This document shows positions 39,914 to 51,393 of a stretch of 64,000 nt of DNA, piece after piece; within the stretch, counting starts at the first letter, position 1; every line of letters begins with the position of its first letter. The stretch is taken from positions 1 to 64,000 of the forward strand of contig NZ_LZTA01000081.1 in the NCBI RefSeq assembly GCF_001665875.1. Direction: 5' to 3'. This DNA is from Mycobacterium sp. 852002-40037_SCH5390672 (GTDB lineage Bacteria; Actinomycetota; Actinomycetes; Mycobacteriales; Mycobacteriaceae). The notes below the pieces were generated by a model, which saw nothing but the letters and a program-made list of their open reading frames with translations, was not told the DNA's origin and did not search any database. Both the position numbers and the translations under genes were made by a program.

Positions 39914-41529
39914 CGCTTCGCCTTTCGAGGCCCCATGGCCTCGCGCAACGCCTCGGCCAGCTCCACCCGGTCGTCGAACGGGCGGGTGTGCCCGCCTGCG
40001 CGCTGCCCGGTTTCGTGGCCCTTGCCCGCGATCAGCACCACGTCACCGGAGCGCGCCCAGGCGACCGCGTGCCTGATCGCCTCTCGCCGGTCGGCGATTT
40101 CGACAACCTCTGCCACGCAGCCACTTTCGGTCACACCGGCCAGGATTTCCCGACGAATCGCCGACGGGTCCTCGCCGCGCGGATTGTCGTCGGTGACGAC
40201 GACCAGATCGGCCAGCTCTGCGGCCGTCGCGCCCATGGGCGCCCGCTTGCCCGGGTCCCGTTCCCCACCGGCGCCGAAGACCACCGCCAGCCGGCGACCC
40301 GGACGCGCCAGGGTGCTCAGCACCGCGCGCAGGGCGCCCGGCTTGTGGGCGTAGTCGACCAGCGCCAGAAAGTCCTGCCCGACGTCGATCTCTTCCATGC
40401 GGCCCGGCACGCGGGTCTGCCGCAGTCCCGGTGCCGCCCGCTCCGGCGACACCCCGACGGCGTCCAGGAGAGCCAGTGCCACAAGGCAATTGGCGACGTT
40501 ATAGTGGCCGGGCAGCGGGACGCCGAGCTGGTGCCGCGCGCCGGCGGGGTCGACGACGGTGAACTGCTGTCCCCCGGCGCCCATCGTGGTCACGTCGATG
40601 GCGCGCCAGTGCGCGAGTTGCCCCTCGGCGCTGACGGTGACCGCGTCGCCGGCGCGAGCCGCCATGGCGCGCCCGGCCTCGTCGTCGACGCATACCACTA
40701 CGCGGTGAGCCCGCAGCGGCGAGTTCGGGTCGAACAGCATTGCCTTGGTGTCGAAGTAGTCTTCCATCGTCGGGTGAAAGTCGAGGTGATCGCGGGACAG
40801 GTTGGTGAAACCGCCTACCGCGAAGCCGGTTCCGTCCACCCGGCCCAACGCCAGCGCGTGACTGGAGACCTCCATGACGACGGTGTCCACCCCTTGCTCG
40901 GCCATCGCCGCCAGCATCGCCTGCAGCGCGGGGGCCTCCGGAGTGGTCAGCGCGCTGGGGATGTCGGCGCCGTCGATGCGAATGCCGATGGTGCCGATCA
41001 GCCCGGCCGTGCGACCGGCGGCGCGCAGACCGGATTCGACCATATAAGTGGTGGTGGTCTTGCCGGAGGTGCCGGTGATGCCGATGACGGCCACCCGCCC
41101 GGACGGGTTCCCGTACACCGTGGCGGCCACGCCGCCGAGCACGCTGCGGGGGTCGGGGTGCACCAGCGTCGGCACGCCCGGGGCGCGCGCCGCGCTCATC
41201 TCGGCGACCCCGGCCGCATCGGTGAGCACGGCGACCGCACCACGTTCGATCGCCTCGGCGGCATAGCGGGCCCCGTGCGTCGTCAGACCGGCCAGCGCGG
41301 CGAACAGGTCACCGGGCAGCACGTCCTGGGCGCGCAGCGTCACCCCGGTGATGGTCACGTCCGGCACGGCGGTCCCCTCACCTGGACCGTCGGCCAGGAT
41401 CGCCCCCACCTGCTCGGCGAGCGCGGACAACCGCACACCCGCGGCGGCGCTGGGGCGTAACCCCGTGGGCACCGGCACCACTGCAGTCACACCTCCCTCC
41501 GACGCCGCGTGATCCTCATGATCGGCCAT
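39910..41529 (-). CDS. murE: UDP-MurNAc-L-Ala-D-Glu--meso-DAP ligase MurE
   Basis: 539 aa. The ATP loop [19 protein letters not shown] and the substrate motif DDNPRGEDP are present; DNPR marks specificity for meso-diaminopimelate, as expected for mycobacterial peptidoglycan. The N-terminal about 30 residues are variable. In M. tuberculosis a block of extra genes (Rv2159c-Rv2162c) sits between murE and pbpB; here they are only 83 bp apart. Confidence 0.98.
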   Translation of the reverse strand: MADHEDHAASEGGVTAVVPVPTGLRPSAAAGVRLSALAEQVGAILADGPGEGTAVPDVTITGVTLRAQDVLPGDLFAALAGLTTHGARYAAEAIERGAVAVLTDAAGVAEMSAARAPGVPTLVHPDPRSVLGGVAATVYGNPSGRVAVIGITGTSGKTTTTYMVESGLRAAGRTAGLIGTIGIRIDGADIPSALTTPEAPALQAMLAAMAEQGVDTVVMEVSSHALALGRVDGTGFAVGGFTNLSRDHLDFHPTMEDYFDTKAMLFDPNSPLRAHRVVVCVDDEAGRAMAARAGDAVTVSAEGQLAHWRAIDVTTMGAGGQQFTVVDPAGARHQLGVPLPGHYNVANCLVALALLDAVGVSPERAAPGLRQTRVPGRMEEIDVGQDFLALVDYAHKPGALRAVLSTLARPGRRLAVVFGAGGERDPGKRAPMGATAAELADLVVVTDDNPRGEDPSAIRREILAGVTESGCVAEVVEIADRREAIRHAVAWARSGDVVLIAGKGHETGQRAGGHTRPFDDRVELAEALREAMGPRKAKR

Positions 41530-41612
41530 GACACCCTACCTAGCCGCAACCGGCCATGAGGCGATCCGCGCGCCGACGGCGCCGCCGAGCGGCTGCCGGG
41601 GGGCTTGTCCGG

Positions 41613-43682
41613 CTAGGTGGCCTGCAACGTCAGCGGCGGCCCGGGATCCGGCGACAGCGGCACGTTCTCGCGCTGCATGAGCCAGCCGGCGATGTTGTGG
41701 AACAGCGGGGCCGCCGAGTGGCCCGGCGTCCCGTCGGCATTGCGCTCCGGGTTGTCCATCATGATGCCGATGACATACCGGGGGTTGTCGACGGTGGCCA
41801 TTCCGGCGAACGTGATCCAGTAGACGTTGTCGAAGTAGCAGCCGCAGGCGGGGTTGATCTGCTGTGCGGTACCGGTCTTGCCGGCCATCTGGTAACCCGT
41901 CACCGCGGCGGCGGAACCGGTGCCCTGCTGGTAACCCATCGGGTCGCGCTGCACGACGGCACGCAGCATGTTGCGCACGGTCTGAGCCGTCTGCGGCGAC
42001 ACCACCCGCACACCTTCCGGACGCGGCTCTTCGGTGCGCGTGCCGTCCGGGGCGATGGTGGCCTTGATGATCCGCGGCGGTATCCGCAGCCCGTCGTTGG
42101 CGATCGCCTGGTACATGCCGGTCATCTGCAACAGCGTCATCGAAAGACCCTGGCCGATGGGCAAGTTCGAGAAGGTGCTGCCCGACCACTGGTCGATCGG
42201 CGGTACCAGCCCGGCGCTCTCACCGGGCAGGCCCACATTGGTGCGTTGCCCCAGCCCGAATTTGCGGACCATGTCGTAGAAGCGATCCGGGCCGACGCGC
42301 TGCGCGAGCATCAAAGTGCCGACGTTGGAAGACTTTCCGAACACGCCGGTGGTGGTGTAGGGCATCACGCCGTGATCCCACGCGTCGTGGATGGACACCC
42401 CGCCCATCTGGATCGTGCCCGGGACCTGCAACACCTCATCGGGATTGGTGAGGCCGTACTCGATGACGGACGACGCGGTGATCACCTTGTTGACCGAGCC
42501 GGGCTCGAACGGCGAGGAGACCGCCAGGTTGCCCAGCTGTTTGTCGCCCTGACGCCCGATGTCCTGGGAGGGGTCAAAGGTGTTGTCGTTGGCCATGGAC
42601 AGCACTTCGCCGGTCTTCGCGTCGAGCACGACGGCCGAGACATTGTGCGCGCCAGATAAATTCTTGGCCTGCTGAACCTGCTGCTGCACGTAGAACTGGA
42701 TGTCGTCGTCGAGGGTCAGCTGGACCATCGAGCCGTTGACCGCCCGATGCCGGTTGCGGTAACTGCCGGGGATGACCACACCGTCGGATCCGCGGTCATA
42801 GGTGACCGCACCGTCGGTGCCCGACAGCACCGAGTCCATGGCCTCTTCCAGCCCCAGCAGGCCATGACCGTCCCAGTCGATGCCCCCGACGATGTTTGCC
42901 GCCAGCGATCCGCCCGGATACTGACGCAGATCCTGGCGTTCGGAACCCACCTCGGGATACTTGTCCGAAATCGCGCTGGCGACAGCGGGATCCACGGCAC
43001 GCGCCAGATAGACGAAGTTGTCGTCGGTTTGCAGCTTCTTCAAAACGGTCGCCGAATCCGGCTTGTTGCCCAGGCGGCTGGAGACCTCTTTGGCGATATC
43101 GCGCAACCGCTGCTGTGGATCGGGCGCGGTCGAGTTCTTGGCTTTGGCTTCCTCGAGTTGCTTGCGGATCCGTTTCGGCTGAAACGTCAGCGCCCGCGAC
43201 TCGATGGTGAAGGCAAGCTGGTCTTTGCGGCGGTCGATGATGCTGCCGCGCACCGCTTTCTCCACATCGGTGACCTTGAGCTGGCTGGCGGCCTGGGCCC
43301 GCAGTGACGGGGCGTTGGTCACCTGCAAGACGAACAGCTGGGCGGCAGCCACCAGCATCAGCACCAGGATGACCACGTTACCGGCCCGATGCCGGAAGAC
43401 GAATGACCCGCCGCGGCTGGTCAATTGCACGATCTGGCGGGTGCGGCGCTCCCGCGCCGAGTGCCCCGTCGCCTCGGTCCGCTGTGGGGCCCCCACGCTC
43501 TTGGCTTGCTTCGCTTTCCGGAATCGCTTCGGTTCGCGGACGTCTCGGCCGGCTTCGGCCTGTTGTGGTTTCAGGCGACGCTTGGGTTGCCGAGCGCCCT
43601 TACCCTCCGAGTCCTTACGGGGACCACGTGTCGGTCGTACCGACTGCGACCGGCGTGCCCGCGGGGTTTCACCGCGGCTCAC
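41613..43682 (-). CDS. pbpB: Septal class B penicillin-binding protein PbpB (FtsI)
   Basis: 689 aa transpeptidase for septal cross-linking. A basic cytoplasmic tail of about 110 residues precedes one transmembrane helix (NVVILVLMLVAAAQLFVLQV). Then come the pedestal (RGSIIDRRKDQLAFT) and the transpeptidase domain with SVNK (in FEPGSVNKVITA), SSNVGT (SxN) and GKTGTAQ (KTG). Partner of FtsW. The start is a GTG overlapping the stop of the ftsL-like gene (GTGA). Confidence 0.97.
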   Translation of the reverse strand: MSRGETPRARRSQSVRPTRGPRKDSEGKGARQPKRRLKPQQAEAGRDVREPKRFRKAKQAKSVGAPQRTEATGHSARERRTRQIVQLTSRGGSFVFRHRAGNVVILVLMLVAAAQLFVLQVTNAPSLRAQAASQLKVTDVEKAVRGSIIDRRKDQLAFTIESRALTFQPKRIRKQLEEAKAKNSTAPDPQQRLRDIAKEVSSRLGNKPDSATVLKKLQTDDNFVYLARAVDPAVASAISDKYPEVGSERQDLRQYPGGSLAANIVGGIDWDGHGLLGLEEAMDSVLSGTDGAVTYDRGSDGVVIPGSYRNRHRAVNGSMVQLTLDDDIQFYVQQQVQQAKNLSGAHNVSAVVLDAKTGEVLSMANDNTFDPSQDIGRQGDKQLGNLAVSSPFEPGSVNKVITASSVIEYGLTNPDEVLQVPGTIQMGGVSIHDAWDHGVMPYTTTGVFGKSSNVGTLMLAQRVGPDRFYDMVRKFGLGQRTNVGLPGESAGLVPPIDQWSGSTFSNLPIGQGLSMTLLQMTGMYQAIANDGLRIPPRIIKATIAPDGTRTEEPRPEGVRVVSPQTAQTVRNMLRAVVQRDPMGYQQGTGSAAAVTGYQMAGKTGTAQQINPACGCYFDNVYWITFAGMATVDNPRYVIGIMMDNPERNADGTPGHSAAPLFHNIAGWLMQRENVPLSPDPGPPLTLQAT

Positions 43683-44962
43683 CTGGGCGCACCTGGCGTC
43701 GCGACGGACGGGGGCCCGGGCAGGCCGTTAGCCGGGGCGACGGGGACCACCGGTTGCGCCGGCGCCGCCGGGCGACCCAACTGCAAGGGGACCGGAATCT
43801 CGGCGGGCAACGGTGCGGGCACCTGACCGGGAGCGGGAATCGGCAACCCGCCCAAGGGAATCGACACCTCGGCGGGTGCCGGAGCGGTCGCCGGTGCGGC
43901 CGGCATGGGTAATCCCGGCATCGGCAACGCCGGCACGCCGGGCACGCGTCCGGTGGCCGGGCCGGCGGGCATACCGGGCAGTGCGCCGGTCACCGGAGCA
44001 GCGGGCATGCCGGGCAATGCACCCGTCGCCGGTCCGCCTGGCATGCCGGGCAGCGTACCTGTGACCGGCACACCCGGCGCGGCAGGCGCGCCGGGCACCG
44101 GGGGCACCGCTGGCGGCAGGTGCTGACCGCCCACCGTCGACGCGCCGTCGGGAGCGCGCAGCAACGCTTCGGGCCCAGACCTGGCCGGGGCGGGGCCGCC
44201 GGGGGCCGGTTCGATCCGGACCGAGACCTCCGGAGGGGCGGCCGGCGGCTTGGGGGGCTGCGGCACCTCGTCGGGAAGCTTGTTGTTCAGCGGCGGTGGC
44301 GGGACACCGTCGGCCGGTTTCGGCGTGCCGACCACCACCCAGTTCCCGGACGGATCCTGGACCAGGTGCGCGGTGTCCCTGCTCGGGATCATGCCTTGCT
44401 TACGGGCCGCCTCCGCCAGCGCCGGCGCGGCCTCCGCCTCGCGCACGTCGCGCTCCAGCGCTTCCTTCTGCTGCTGCAGCAACCGGGTCCGCTCCCGGGC
44501 ATGGCTCAATTTGTAGGAGCGCTCGGCGGAGTCGGTGGACAGCCACAGCGTGAGCCCGAGCCCGATGCCCAGCGCACCGATGATCAAGACGACGAACGGA
44601 ACCTTGCTGGCCAACGTCCGCGGCCGCAGGTCGATCGCCGCCAGCCGGGCGGCCAACCGTTCAGTCAGCCGGGGACGAATAACCCTGGGTGCCTTGGCTT
44701 TCCGTGCCTTGGCCCGCGCCTTGGCCTGGCTGGTGCTCTTCGGCCGGGCCGGCCGCTCAACCGGCCGGGCGATGGGGCTGGTCTGCGGTCCGGACTTGGG
44801 CGCGCGGGCTTCGCGGGCGGGCGCCGAGGCCCGGCCGCTTCGGCTGCGCCGCGCCGATCCGGATTCGGCCGCACGACGACCGCTCCGCCGGGCAGAACCG
44901 TCGCGCCCGCCCCGACGGTCGCTGCCGCCGCGACGCTTCGACGTCTCGCGCTCTGCTCTCAT
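43679..44962 (-). CDS. ftsL: FtsL-like proline-rich membrane protein, Rv2164c homologue
   Basis: 427 aa. A basic N-terminus (about 120 residues) leads to one transmembrane helix ([20 protein letters not shown]), then a coiled coil ([20 protein letters not shown]) as in FtsL/FtsB-type divisome proteins. The last 200 residues are Pro/Ala/Gly-rich and carry four 12-residue repeats. Position between rsmH and pbpB is that of ftsL in the dcw cluster. The function is inferred from topology and location; sequence similarity to classic FtsL is slight. Confidence 0.85.
   Translation of the reverse strand: MRAERETSKRRGGSDRRGGRDGSARRSGRRAAESGSARRSRSGRASAPAREARAPKSGPQTSPIARPVERPARPKSTSQAKARAKARKAKAPRVIRPRLTERLAARLAAIDLRPRTLASKVPFVVLIIGALGIGLGLTLWLSTDSAERSYKLSHARERTRLLQQQKEALERDVREAEAAPALAEAARKQGMIPSRDTAHLVQDPSGNWVVVGTPKPADGVPPPPLNNKLPDEVPQPPKPPAAPPEVSVRIEPAPGGPAPARSGPEALLRAPDGASTVGGQHLPPAVPPVPGAPAAPGVPVTGTLPGMPGGPATGALPGMPAAPVTGALPGMPAGPATGRVPGVPALPMPGLPMPAAPATAPAPAEVSIPLGGLPIPAPGQVPAPLPAEIPVPLQLGRPAAPAQPVVPVAPANGLPGPPSVATPGAPR
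43919..44062 (-). repeat. Four 36-bp in-frame repeats in the ftsL-like gene
   Basis: Encodes four successive 12-residue units of the pattern TGxLPGMPxxPx (fourth unit [12 protein letters not shown]). They lie in the extracellular proline-rich tail. Units are imperfect at DNA level, so copy number may vary among strains. Confidence 0.8.
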
Positions 44963-45975
44963 GCGTCGCCTCTCCCGCTAGCCTGCTGTGATTCCATTCG
45001 TTGCAGCGCCCGCAATCGCACTGCGGCACTACGTGGATTGCGTTCGACCTCGGCGGCGTCGGCGCGGTCGGCGCCATGTGTCAGGGACTGAAATCGCGGC
45101 CCATGGCCGGGAAGCTCGACCGGCAGATCCACCGGTGTGCGGGACGCGACCGCCTGGGCGAAGAGTCGCTTGACGATTCGGTCCTCCAGCGATTGGTAGG
45201 CCATCACCACGATGCGACCGCCGACGTCCAGCGCGTCCAGCGCGGCCGGAAGCGCGCCGCGCAGCGTGTCCAGTTCGTCGTTGACCGCGATCCGCAGCGC
45301 CTGGAACGTGCGCTTGGCCGGATGTCCGCCGGTGCGCCGGGCCGCGGCCGGGATCGCTTCGTAGAGCAGGGCTACCAGGTCCGAGGTCGACGTGAAGGGC
45401 TCGCGGGCACGCCGGCGCACGATGTGTGCGGCGATGCGACGCGCGAACCGCTCCTCGCCGTAGCGGTGCAGGATCTTCGCCAGCTCCGCCTCGTCGTAGG
45501 TGTTGACGATGTCGGCCGCGGTGAGCGGCGACGAGGGGTCCATCCGCATGTCCAGCGGCGCGTCCCGGGCGTAGGCGAAGCCGCGCTCGGCGCGATCCAG
45601 CTGCATGGACGACACCCCGAGGTCGAACAGCACGCCGTCCACGGATTCGGTTGCGGCATAACCGGACTCGGTCAGTGCCGCGGTGATGTCGTCATAGCGC
45701 GTGTGCACCAACGTGACCCGCTCGGCGAAGCGCGCCAGCCGTGCCCGGGCGATGTCCAGCGCGCTGGGATCGCGGTCCAGCCCGATCAGCCGCAGACCCG
45801 GCAGGTCGGTCAGGAATCGTTGCGCGTGTCCTCCCGCGCCCAGGGTGGCATCGACCAGGGTTGCCCCGGACCCGTCAGGGTGGTGACGTGTCAGTGCCGG
45901 CGTGAGCAGTTCGACGCAGCGTTGCAGCAGGACAGGGACGTGCCCGTAATCATCGGAAGTCGAATTGTCAGCCAC
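44959..45975 (-). CDS. rsmH: 16S rRNA (cytosine-1402-N4)-methyltransferase RsmH
   Basis: 338 aa, normal for the family. SAM-dependent methylation of 16S C1402. Seen: [11 protein letters not shown] at the N-terminus, [14 protein letters not shown] (SAM), [21 protein letters not shown], and [18 protein letters not shown]. The GTG start is chosen because GGAGG lies 7 nt before it and the protein then begins just ahead of the conserved domain. The frame remains open a further 103 codons upstream, and the M. tuberculosis gene is annotated longer, but no Shine-Dalgarno supports that here. Confidence 0.95.
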   Translation of the reverse strand: MADNSTSDDYGHVPVLLQRCVELLTPALTRHHPDGSGATLVDATLGAGGHAQRFLTDLPGLRLIGLDRDPSALDIARARLARFAERVTLVHTRYDDITAALTESGYAATESVDGVLFDLGVSSMQLDRAERGFAYARDAPLDMRMDPSSPLTAADIVNTYDEAELAKILHRYGEERFARRIAAHIVRRRAREPFTSTSDLVALLYEAIPAAARRTGGHPAKRTFQALRIAVNDELDTLRGALPAALDALDVGGRIVVMAYQSLEDRIVKRLFAQAVASRTPVDLPVELPGHGPRFQSLTHGADRADAAEVERNPRSAAVRLRALQRMESQQASGRGDA

Positions 45976-46134
45976 CGCAACGCCTCCACGGATCTGCCGG
46001 CACCCGTCAGCCACCCGGGCCCCCGAGAGACCGGGCCTCGCGCGGTTTCGGGTCTGTGCCGCCCGGACGGGCCTTACCAGGTGCTCGGAAAAATGGGCAG
46101 CCCCTGCATCGAGGCCTCTGACCGAAGGCGCGAA

Positions 46135-46159
46135 CCTGGCGTTGGGGAAGTACGCCAGG
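46135..46159 (-). promoter_or_regulatory. Hairpin in the mraZ-rsmH spacer
   Basis: CCTGGCG and CGCCAGG form a perfect 7-bp stem with an 11-nt loop, 40 bp after the mraZ stop. No T-run follows. It could be an attenuator, a processing site or chance. Confidence 0.35.
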
Positions 46160-46198
46160 GTCGGTTCGGGCAGAGGCCACGTTGCACGGGCATGCGCC

Positions 46199-46630
46199 TC
46201 AGATGATGTCGCCGAGTGCTTCATCGCTGGCCGCGGAGAAGTTCTCTTCGTGGGTCTGCTGGTAGTCCTGCCAGGCTTGCGCATCCCAGATTTCGAGGTA
46301 ATCGACCGCGCCGATCACCACACAGTCCTTGGACAGGCTCGCGTAACGACGGTGGTCGGCCGACAACGTGATGCGCCCCTGCGCGTCGGGATGCTGCTCG
46401 TCGGTTCCGGCGGCGAGGTTGCGGAGGAAGGCCCTGGCATCGGGGTTGCTCCGCGAGGCCTTGCTCGCACGGCGGGCCAGCTGCTCAAATTCCGCCCGCG
46501 GGTAGACGGCGAGGCTGTGGTCCTGACTCTTGGTGACCATCAACCCCCCTGCCAGTGCGTCACGGAACTTGGCGGGCAACGTCAGCCGCCCCTTGTCGTC
46601 GAGTTTGGGCGTGTAGGTGCCGAGAAACAC
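46199..46630 (-). CDS. mraZ: Transcriptional regulator MraZ
   Basis: 143 aa with two SpoVT/AbrB-like MraZ domains: [20 protein letters not shown] and, in the second half, [18 protein letters not shown]. MraZ binds TGGGN repeats upstream of its own operon and represses dcw transcription. GTG start with GGGAGG upstream. It is the first gene of the leftward dcw cluster and has the expected operator directly upstream. Confidence 0.97.
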   Translation of the reverse strand: MFLGTYTPKLDDKGRLTLPAKFRDALAGGLMVTKSQDHSLAVYPRAEFEQLARRASKASRSNPDARAFLRNLAAGTDEQHPDAQGRITLSADHRRYASLSKDCVVIGAVDYLEIWDAQAWQDYQQTHEENFSAASDEALGDII

Positions 46631-46652
46631 CAGCTCACCTCCCGTTCGAGGT

Positions 46653-46712
46653 CACCCAAACACTGCAGTCACCATACCCCACAATCCCCCACTTCGCCCC
46701 ATTGTTTGGGTG
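46653..46712 (-). promoter_or_regulatory. mraZ operator: three 10-bp-spaced TGGGG boxes flanked by a 10-bp inverted repeat
   Basis: On the minus strand three TGGGG boxes lie at 46697-46701, 46687-46691 and 46677-46681, exactly 10 bp apart, fitting the known MraZ binding pattern. They are flanked by CACCCAAACA (46653-46662) and its reverse complement TGTTTGGGTG (46703-46712). TATGGT at the edge of the last box could be a -10. Confidence 0.8.
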
Positions 46713-46993
46713 TCGCTGTGGCGTTTTTGAGGTTATCCGTCGTCAGGAGGTCGTCAATGCCGCAATCGGGGTGTGTCGGGGCCGTGGCCGAGTGTGTTCC
46801 GCATCGCCGACCGTAGGGCGCCAACCAGGCAGAATGCGGATCGTGGGGCGTAGTGGGGGACTTTAGTGGGGCGCGGTGGGGCTCGGAGGCTGCGACGCGC
46901 CTCGGTTAGGCCTCGATTGAGCCGCAAAACGGCATCGCCGGTTGCGCAGGTGTCTGCCCAACGGCCGCCGGCAGCCGGTCCGACAAAAACAAA
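46713..46993. other. Intergenic region upstream of the mraZ operator
   Basis: No gene is seen between the MraZ operator and the terminator of the DUF3040 gene. Short frames here lack family features. In M. tuberculosis this interval carries an IS6110 copy; nothing like it is present. Confidence 0.5.
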
Positions 46994-47018
46994 TCGGGGC
47001 AGCCAGCGGCTACCCCGA
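46980..47018 (-). terminator. Intrinsic terminator after the DUF3040 gene
   Basis: On the minus strand a stem of TCGGGG pairing with CCCCGA, extended by AGCC/GGCT, closes a small loop (46994-47018). It is followed by ATTTGTTTTTGT. A GC stem plus T-rich tract 15 bp after the stop codon is a classic Rho-independent terminator, uncommon in mycobacteria. Confidence 0.8.
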
Positions 47019-47032
47019 GTGTGTGGATGCGC

Positions 47033-47434
47033 TCAGTCGTCGAAGCGGCGGCGGAACCGATCCTCCATGCGACTGGTGAACGAACCCCCGCCCTTGTTGC
47101 GGCGCTGACGCAGGTTGGTGGGAGCCGGGCCGGGATGATCGGGCCTGCCGGACAACCGGGGACCGGTGATCGCGAATATCACTCCGCCGAACATGACGAT
47201 GAAGCCGAAGACGCTGAGAATCGGGAAGTTTCCGATCATCGTTGCCTTGAACGCCACCCCGGAAACCAGCATCGCCAAACCGATGACGAACAGCGCCACG
47301 CCCTGTAGCCGCCGTCGGGCGGGAGGTGCGCGAAACCCTCCGCCACGGACGCTTGACGCGAATTTGGGGTCCTCGGCGTAGAGAGCGCTCTCGATCTGAT
47401 CGAGCATCCGCTGCTCATGATCGGAGAGTGGCAT
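47033..47434 (-). CDS. DUF3040 membrane protein, Rv2169c homologue
   Basis: 133 aa. N-terminal MPLSDHEQRMLDQIESALYA is the DUF3040 hallmark. Two transmembrane helices follow (GVALFVIGLAMLVSGVAF and VFGFIVMFGGVIFAI), then a basic, Gly/Arg-rich tail. Function unknown. AAGGAGGG lies 6 nt before the ATG, a strong site that rules out the longer frame. Confidence 0.9.
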   Translation of the reverse strand: MPLSDHEQRMLDQIESALYAEDPKFASSVRGGGFRAPPARRRLQGVALFVIGLAMLVSGVAFKATMIGNFPILSVFGFIVMFGGVIFAITGPRLSGRPDHPGPAPTNLRQRRNKGGGSFTSRMEDRFRRRFDD

Positions 47435-47764
47435 TCGTCCCTCCTTGCCGGCAGTTAGGCACGTGACTATCGATAGCACGCGGATGCCCGTTGCGCGGGC
47501 AACTAATTGAATGATACGAGGTCAATCTGCCCCATACCACTGCTTCGGCGCCGATTCTATCCCGGCCGCCTCCCGACACCCCGGCAGACCGGAACGGCCG
47601 TGCGCTACAACCGGCTTCCCGAAGCGAGGCGGTTCGTGGGGTCCGGTGCCACGACCGCTCGCCGGGCCTTCGCAGACGGGTCCGATAATGGGCGATAGCG
47701 GCCGACCGCATGATGCCGAGGCGCCGCATGAGTCTGGATCACGGGATGAGGAGGAGGTCGCGAG
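47435..47764. other. Divergent intergenic region
   Basis: Lies between the DUF3040 gene and the GNAT gene. It includes GCCCG-TTGCG-CGGGC, a small hairpin, and TATCGATA near the DUF3040 side. I could not assign either promoter. No coding sequence seen. Confidence 0.45.
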
Positions 47765-48373
47765 TTGGCGATATTCCTCATCGATCTGTTTCCCAACGAC
47801 ATGGAACGTCGCCTCGGTGACGCCCTGGCGGTATACGTCGATGCCATGCGCTACCCGCGGGGCACCGAGAATCAGCGCGCCGCGATGTGGCTGGAACACA
47901 TCCGGCGACGTGGCTGGCAGGGGGCCGGCGTCGTCGAAACTCCGGAAGCCGAAGACGCAGGCGCACAAACACCCTCGGCGGAAGAGCTGGCCAGCGCCCC
48001 ATTGCTCGGTGTGGCCTACGGCTACCCCGGTGCGCCCGGGCAATGGTGGCAGCAGCAGGTCGTGCTCGGCATGCAGCGCGGCGGCTCGCCGCCCCAGGAG
48101 ATCTCGCGGCTGATGAACGACTATTTCGAGTTGACCGAACTGCACATCCATCCCCGCGCCCAGGGCCGCGGTCTCGGCGAGGCACTGGCCCGACGACTGC
48201 TCGCCCGTCGCGCCGAGCAGAATGTGCTGCTCTCCACGCCGGAAACCAATGGTGAGCCCAACCGCGCCTGGCGGCTGTACCGGCGGCTGGGTTTCACCGA
48301 CGTCATCCGCGGTTACCACTTCGCCGGCGACCCGCGCGCGTTCGCGATCCTGGGCCGCAAGTTACCTCTGTAG
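47765..48373 (+). CDS. GNAT-family N-acetyltransferase, Rv2170 homologue
   Basis: 202 aa. The acetyl-CoA motif is in LTELHIHPRAQGRGLGEALA (V/H-x-P-x-x-QGRGLG), with RLYRRLGFTDV further on. The M. tuberculosis protein has been described as a lysine acetyltransferase acting on isocitrate dehydrogenase; whether that holds here is inferred. TTG start with AGGAGG about 7 nt upstream. Confidence 0.88.
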   Translation: MAIFLIDLFPNDMERRLGDALAVYVDAMRYPRGTENQRAAMWLEHIRRRGWQGAGVVETPEAEDAGAQTPSAEELASAPLLGVAYGYPGAPGQWWQQQVVLGMQRGGSPPQEISRLMNDYFELTELHIHPRAQGRGLGEALARRLLARRAEQNVLLSTPETNGEPNRAWRLYRRLGFTDVIRGYHFAGDPRAFAILGRKLPL

Positions 48374-48438
48374 CACCCGAACCGGCCCAGAACTCGGCGC
48401 ACTTCGGAAGACTCCATCAAGTGGCACATCGGATCTGG

Positions 48439-48444
48439 CACGAT
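48439..48444 (+). promoter_or_regulatory. -10-like box (CACGAT) of lppM
   Basis: CACGAT, 6 nt, then GTG at 48451. The first base departs from TANNNT, so support is moderate, but the spacing equals that of the leaderless genes in this window. Confidence 0.35.
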
Positions 48445-48450
48445 GACCTG

Positions 48451-49182
48451 GTGCGAGCCAGCTCTCCCCCGCCCCGCAGCCGTGGATCCCGAGCGTTTCG
48501 AGCTCGGCGGCGCCGCCTGGTGGCCGTCGCGATGTTGCTGCTGCTGGTGCCGCTGGCCACCGGATGCCTGCGGGTCAGGGCCTCACTCACCATCTCCCCC
48601 GATGACCTCGTGTCCGGCGAGATCGTCGCCGCCGCCAAACCCAAGACCCCCAAAGACACCGGTCCGCAGCTGGACAGCAATAACCTGCCGTTCAGCCAGA
48701 AGGTCGCGGTGTCGAACTACGACAGCGACGGCTATGTCGGCTCGCAGGCGGTATTCTCCGACTTGACGTTCGCGGAGTTGCCGCAGCTGGCCAACATGAA
48801 CTCCGATGCCTCCGGGGTCAACCTGACGCTGCGCCGCAACGGCAACCTGGTGATCCTGGAAGGCCGGGCGGATCTGACCTCGCTGACCGATTCCGAGGCC
48901 GACGTCGAGCTGACGATCGCCTTCCCCGGCGTGGTGACCTCAACCAACGGCGACCGGGTCGAACCCGACGCGGTGTCGTGGAAGCTCAAACCCGGCGTGG
49001 TGTCCACCATGACCGCCCAGGCCCGCTACACCGACCCCAACACCCGCTCCTTCACCGGAGCGGTGGTGTGGCTGTGCATCGCGTCGTTCGCGGCCGCCGG
49101 GGTGGTGGGGCTGCTGGCGTGGGTCAGCCGGGACCGGTCACCGCGGTTGACCGCGCCGCGCGACCAACCGCCGCCCAGCTAG
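48451..49182 (+). CDS. lppM: Lipoprotein LppM
   Basis: 243 aa. Signal peptide with basic start and lipobox PLATGC, a beta-rich extracellular domain (about 45-190; SQKVAVSNYDSDGYVGSQAV), and a second transmembrane helix near the C-terminus (VVWLCIASFAAAGVVGLLAW) followed by a short basic tail. LppM of M. tuberculosis is linked to phagosome interactions and binds phosphatidylinositol mannosides. GTG at 48451 is preferred to the frame's first GTG (48421) because of the box upstream. Its stop abuts that of the next gene (TAGCTA). Confidence 0.87.
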   Translation: MRASSPPPRSRGSRAFRARRRRLVAVAMLLLLVPLATGCLRVRASLTISPDDLVSGEIVAAAKPKTPKDTGPQLDSNNLPFSQKVAVSNYDSDGYVGSQAVFSDLTFAELPQLANMNSDASGVNLTLRRNGNLVILEGRADLTSLTDSEADVELTIAFPGVVTSTNGDRVEPDAVSWKLKPGVVSTMTAQARYTDPNTRSFTGAVVWLCIASFAAAGVVGLLAWVSRDRSPRLTAPRDQPPPS

Positions 49183-51389
<2,207 letters not shown>

Positions 51390-51393
51390 ATCG

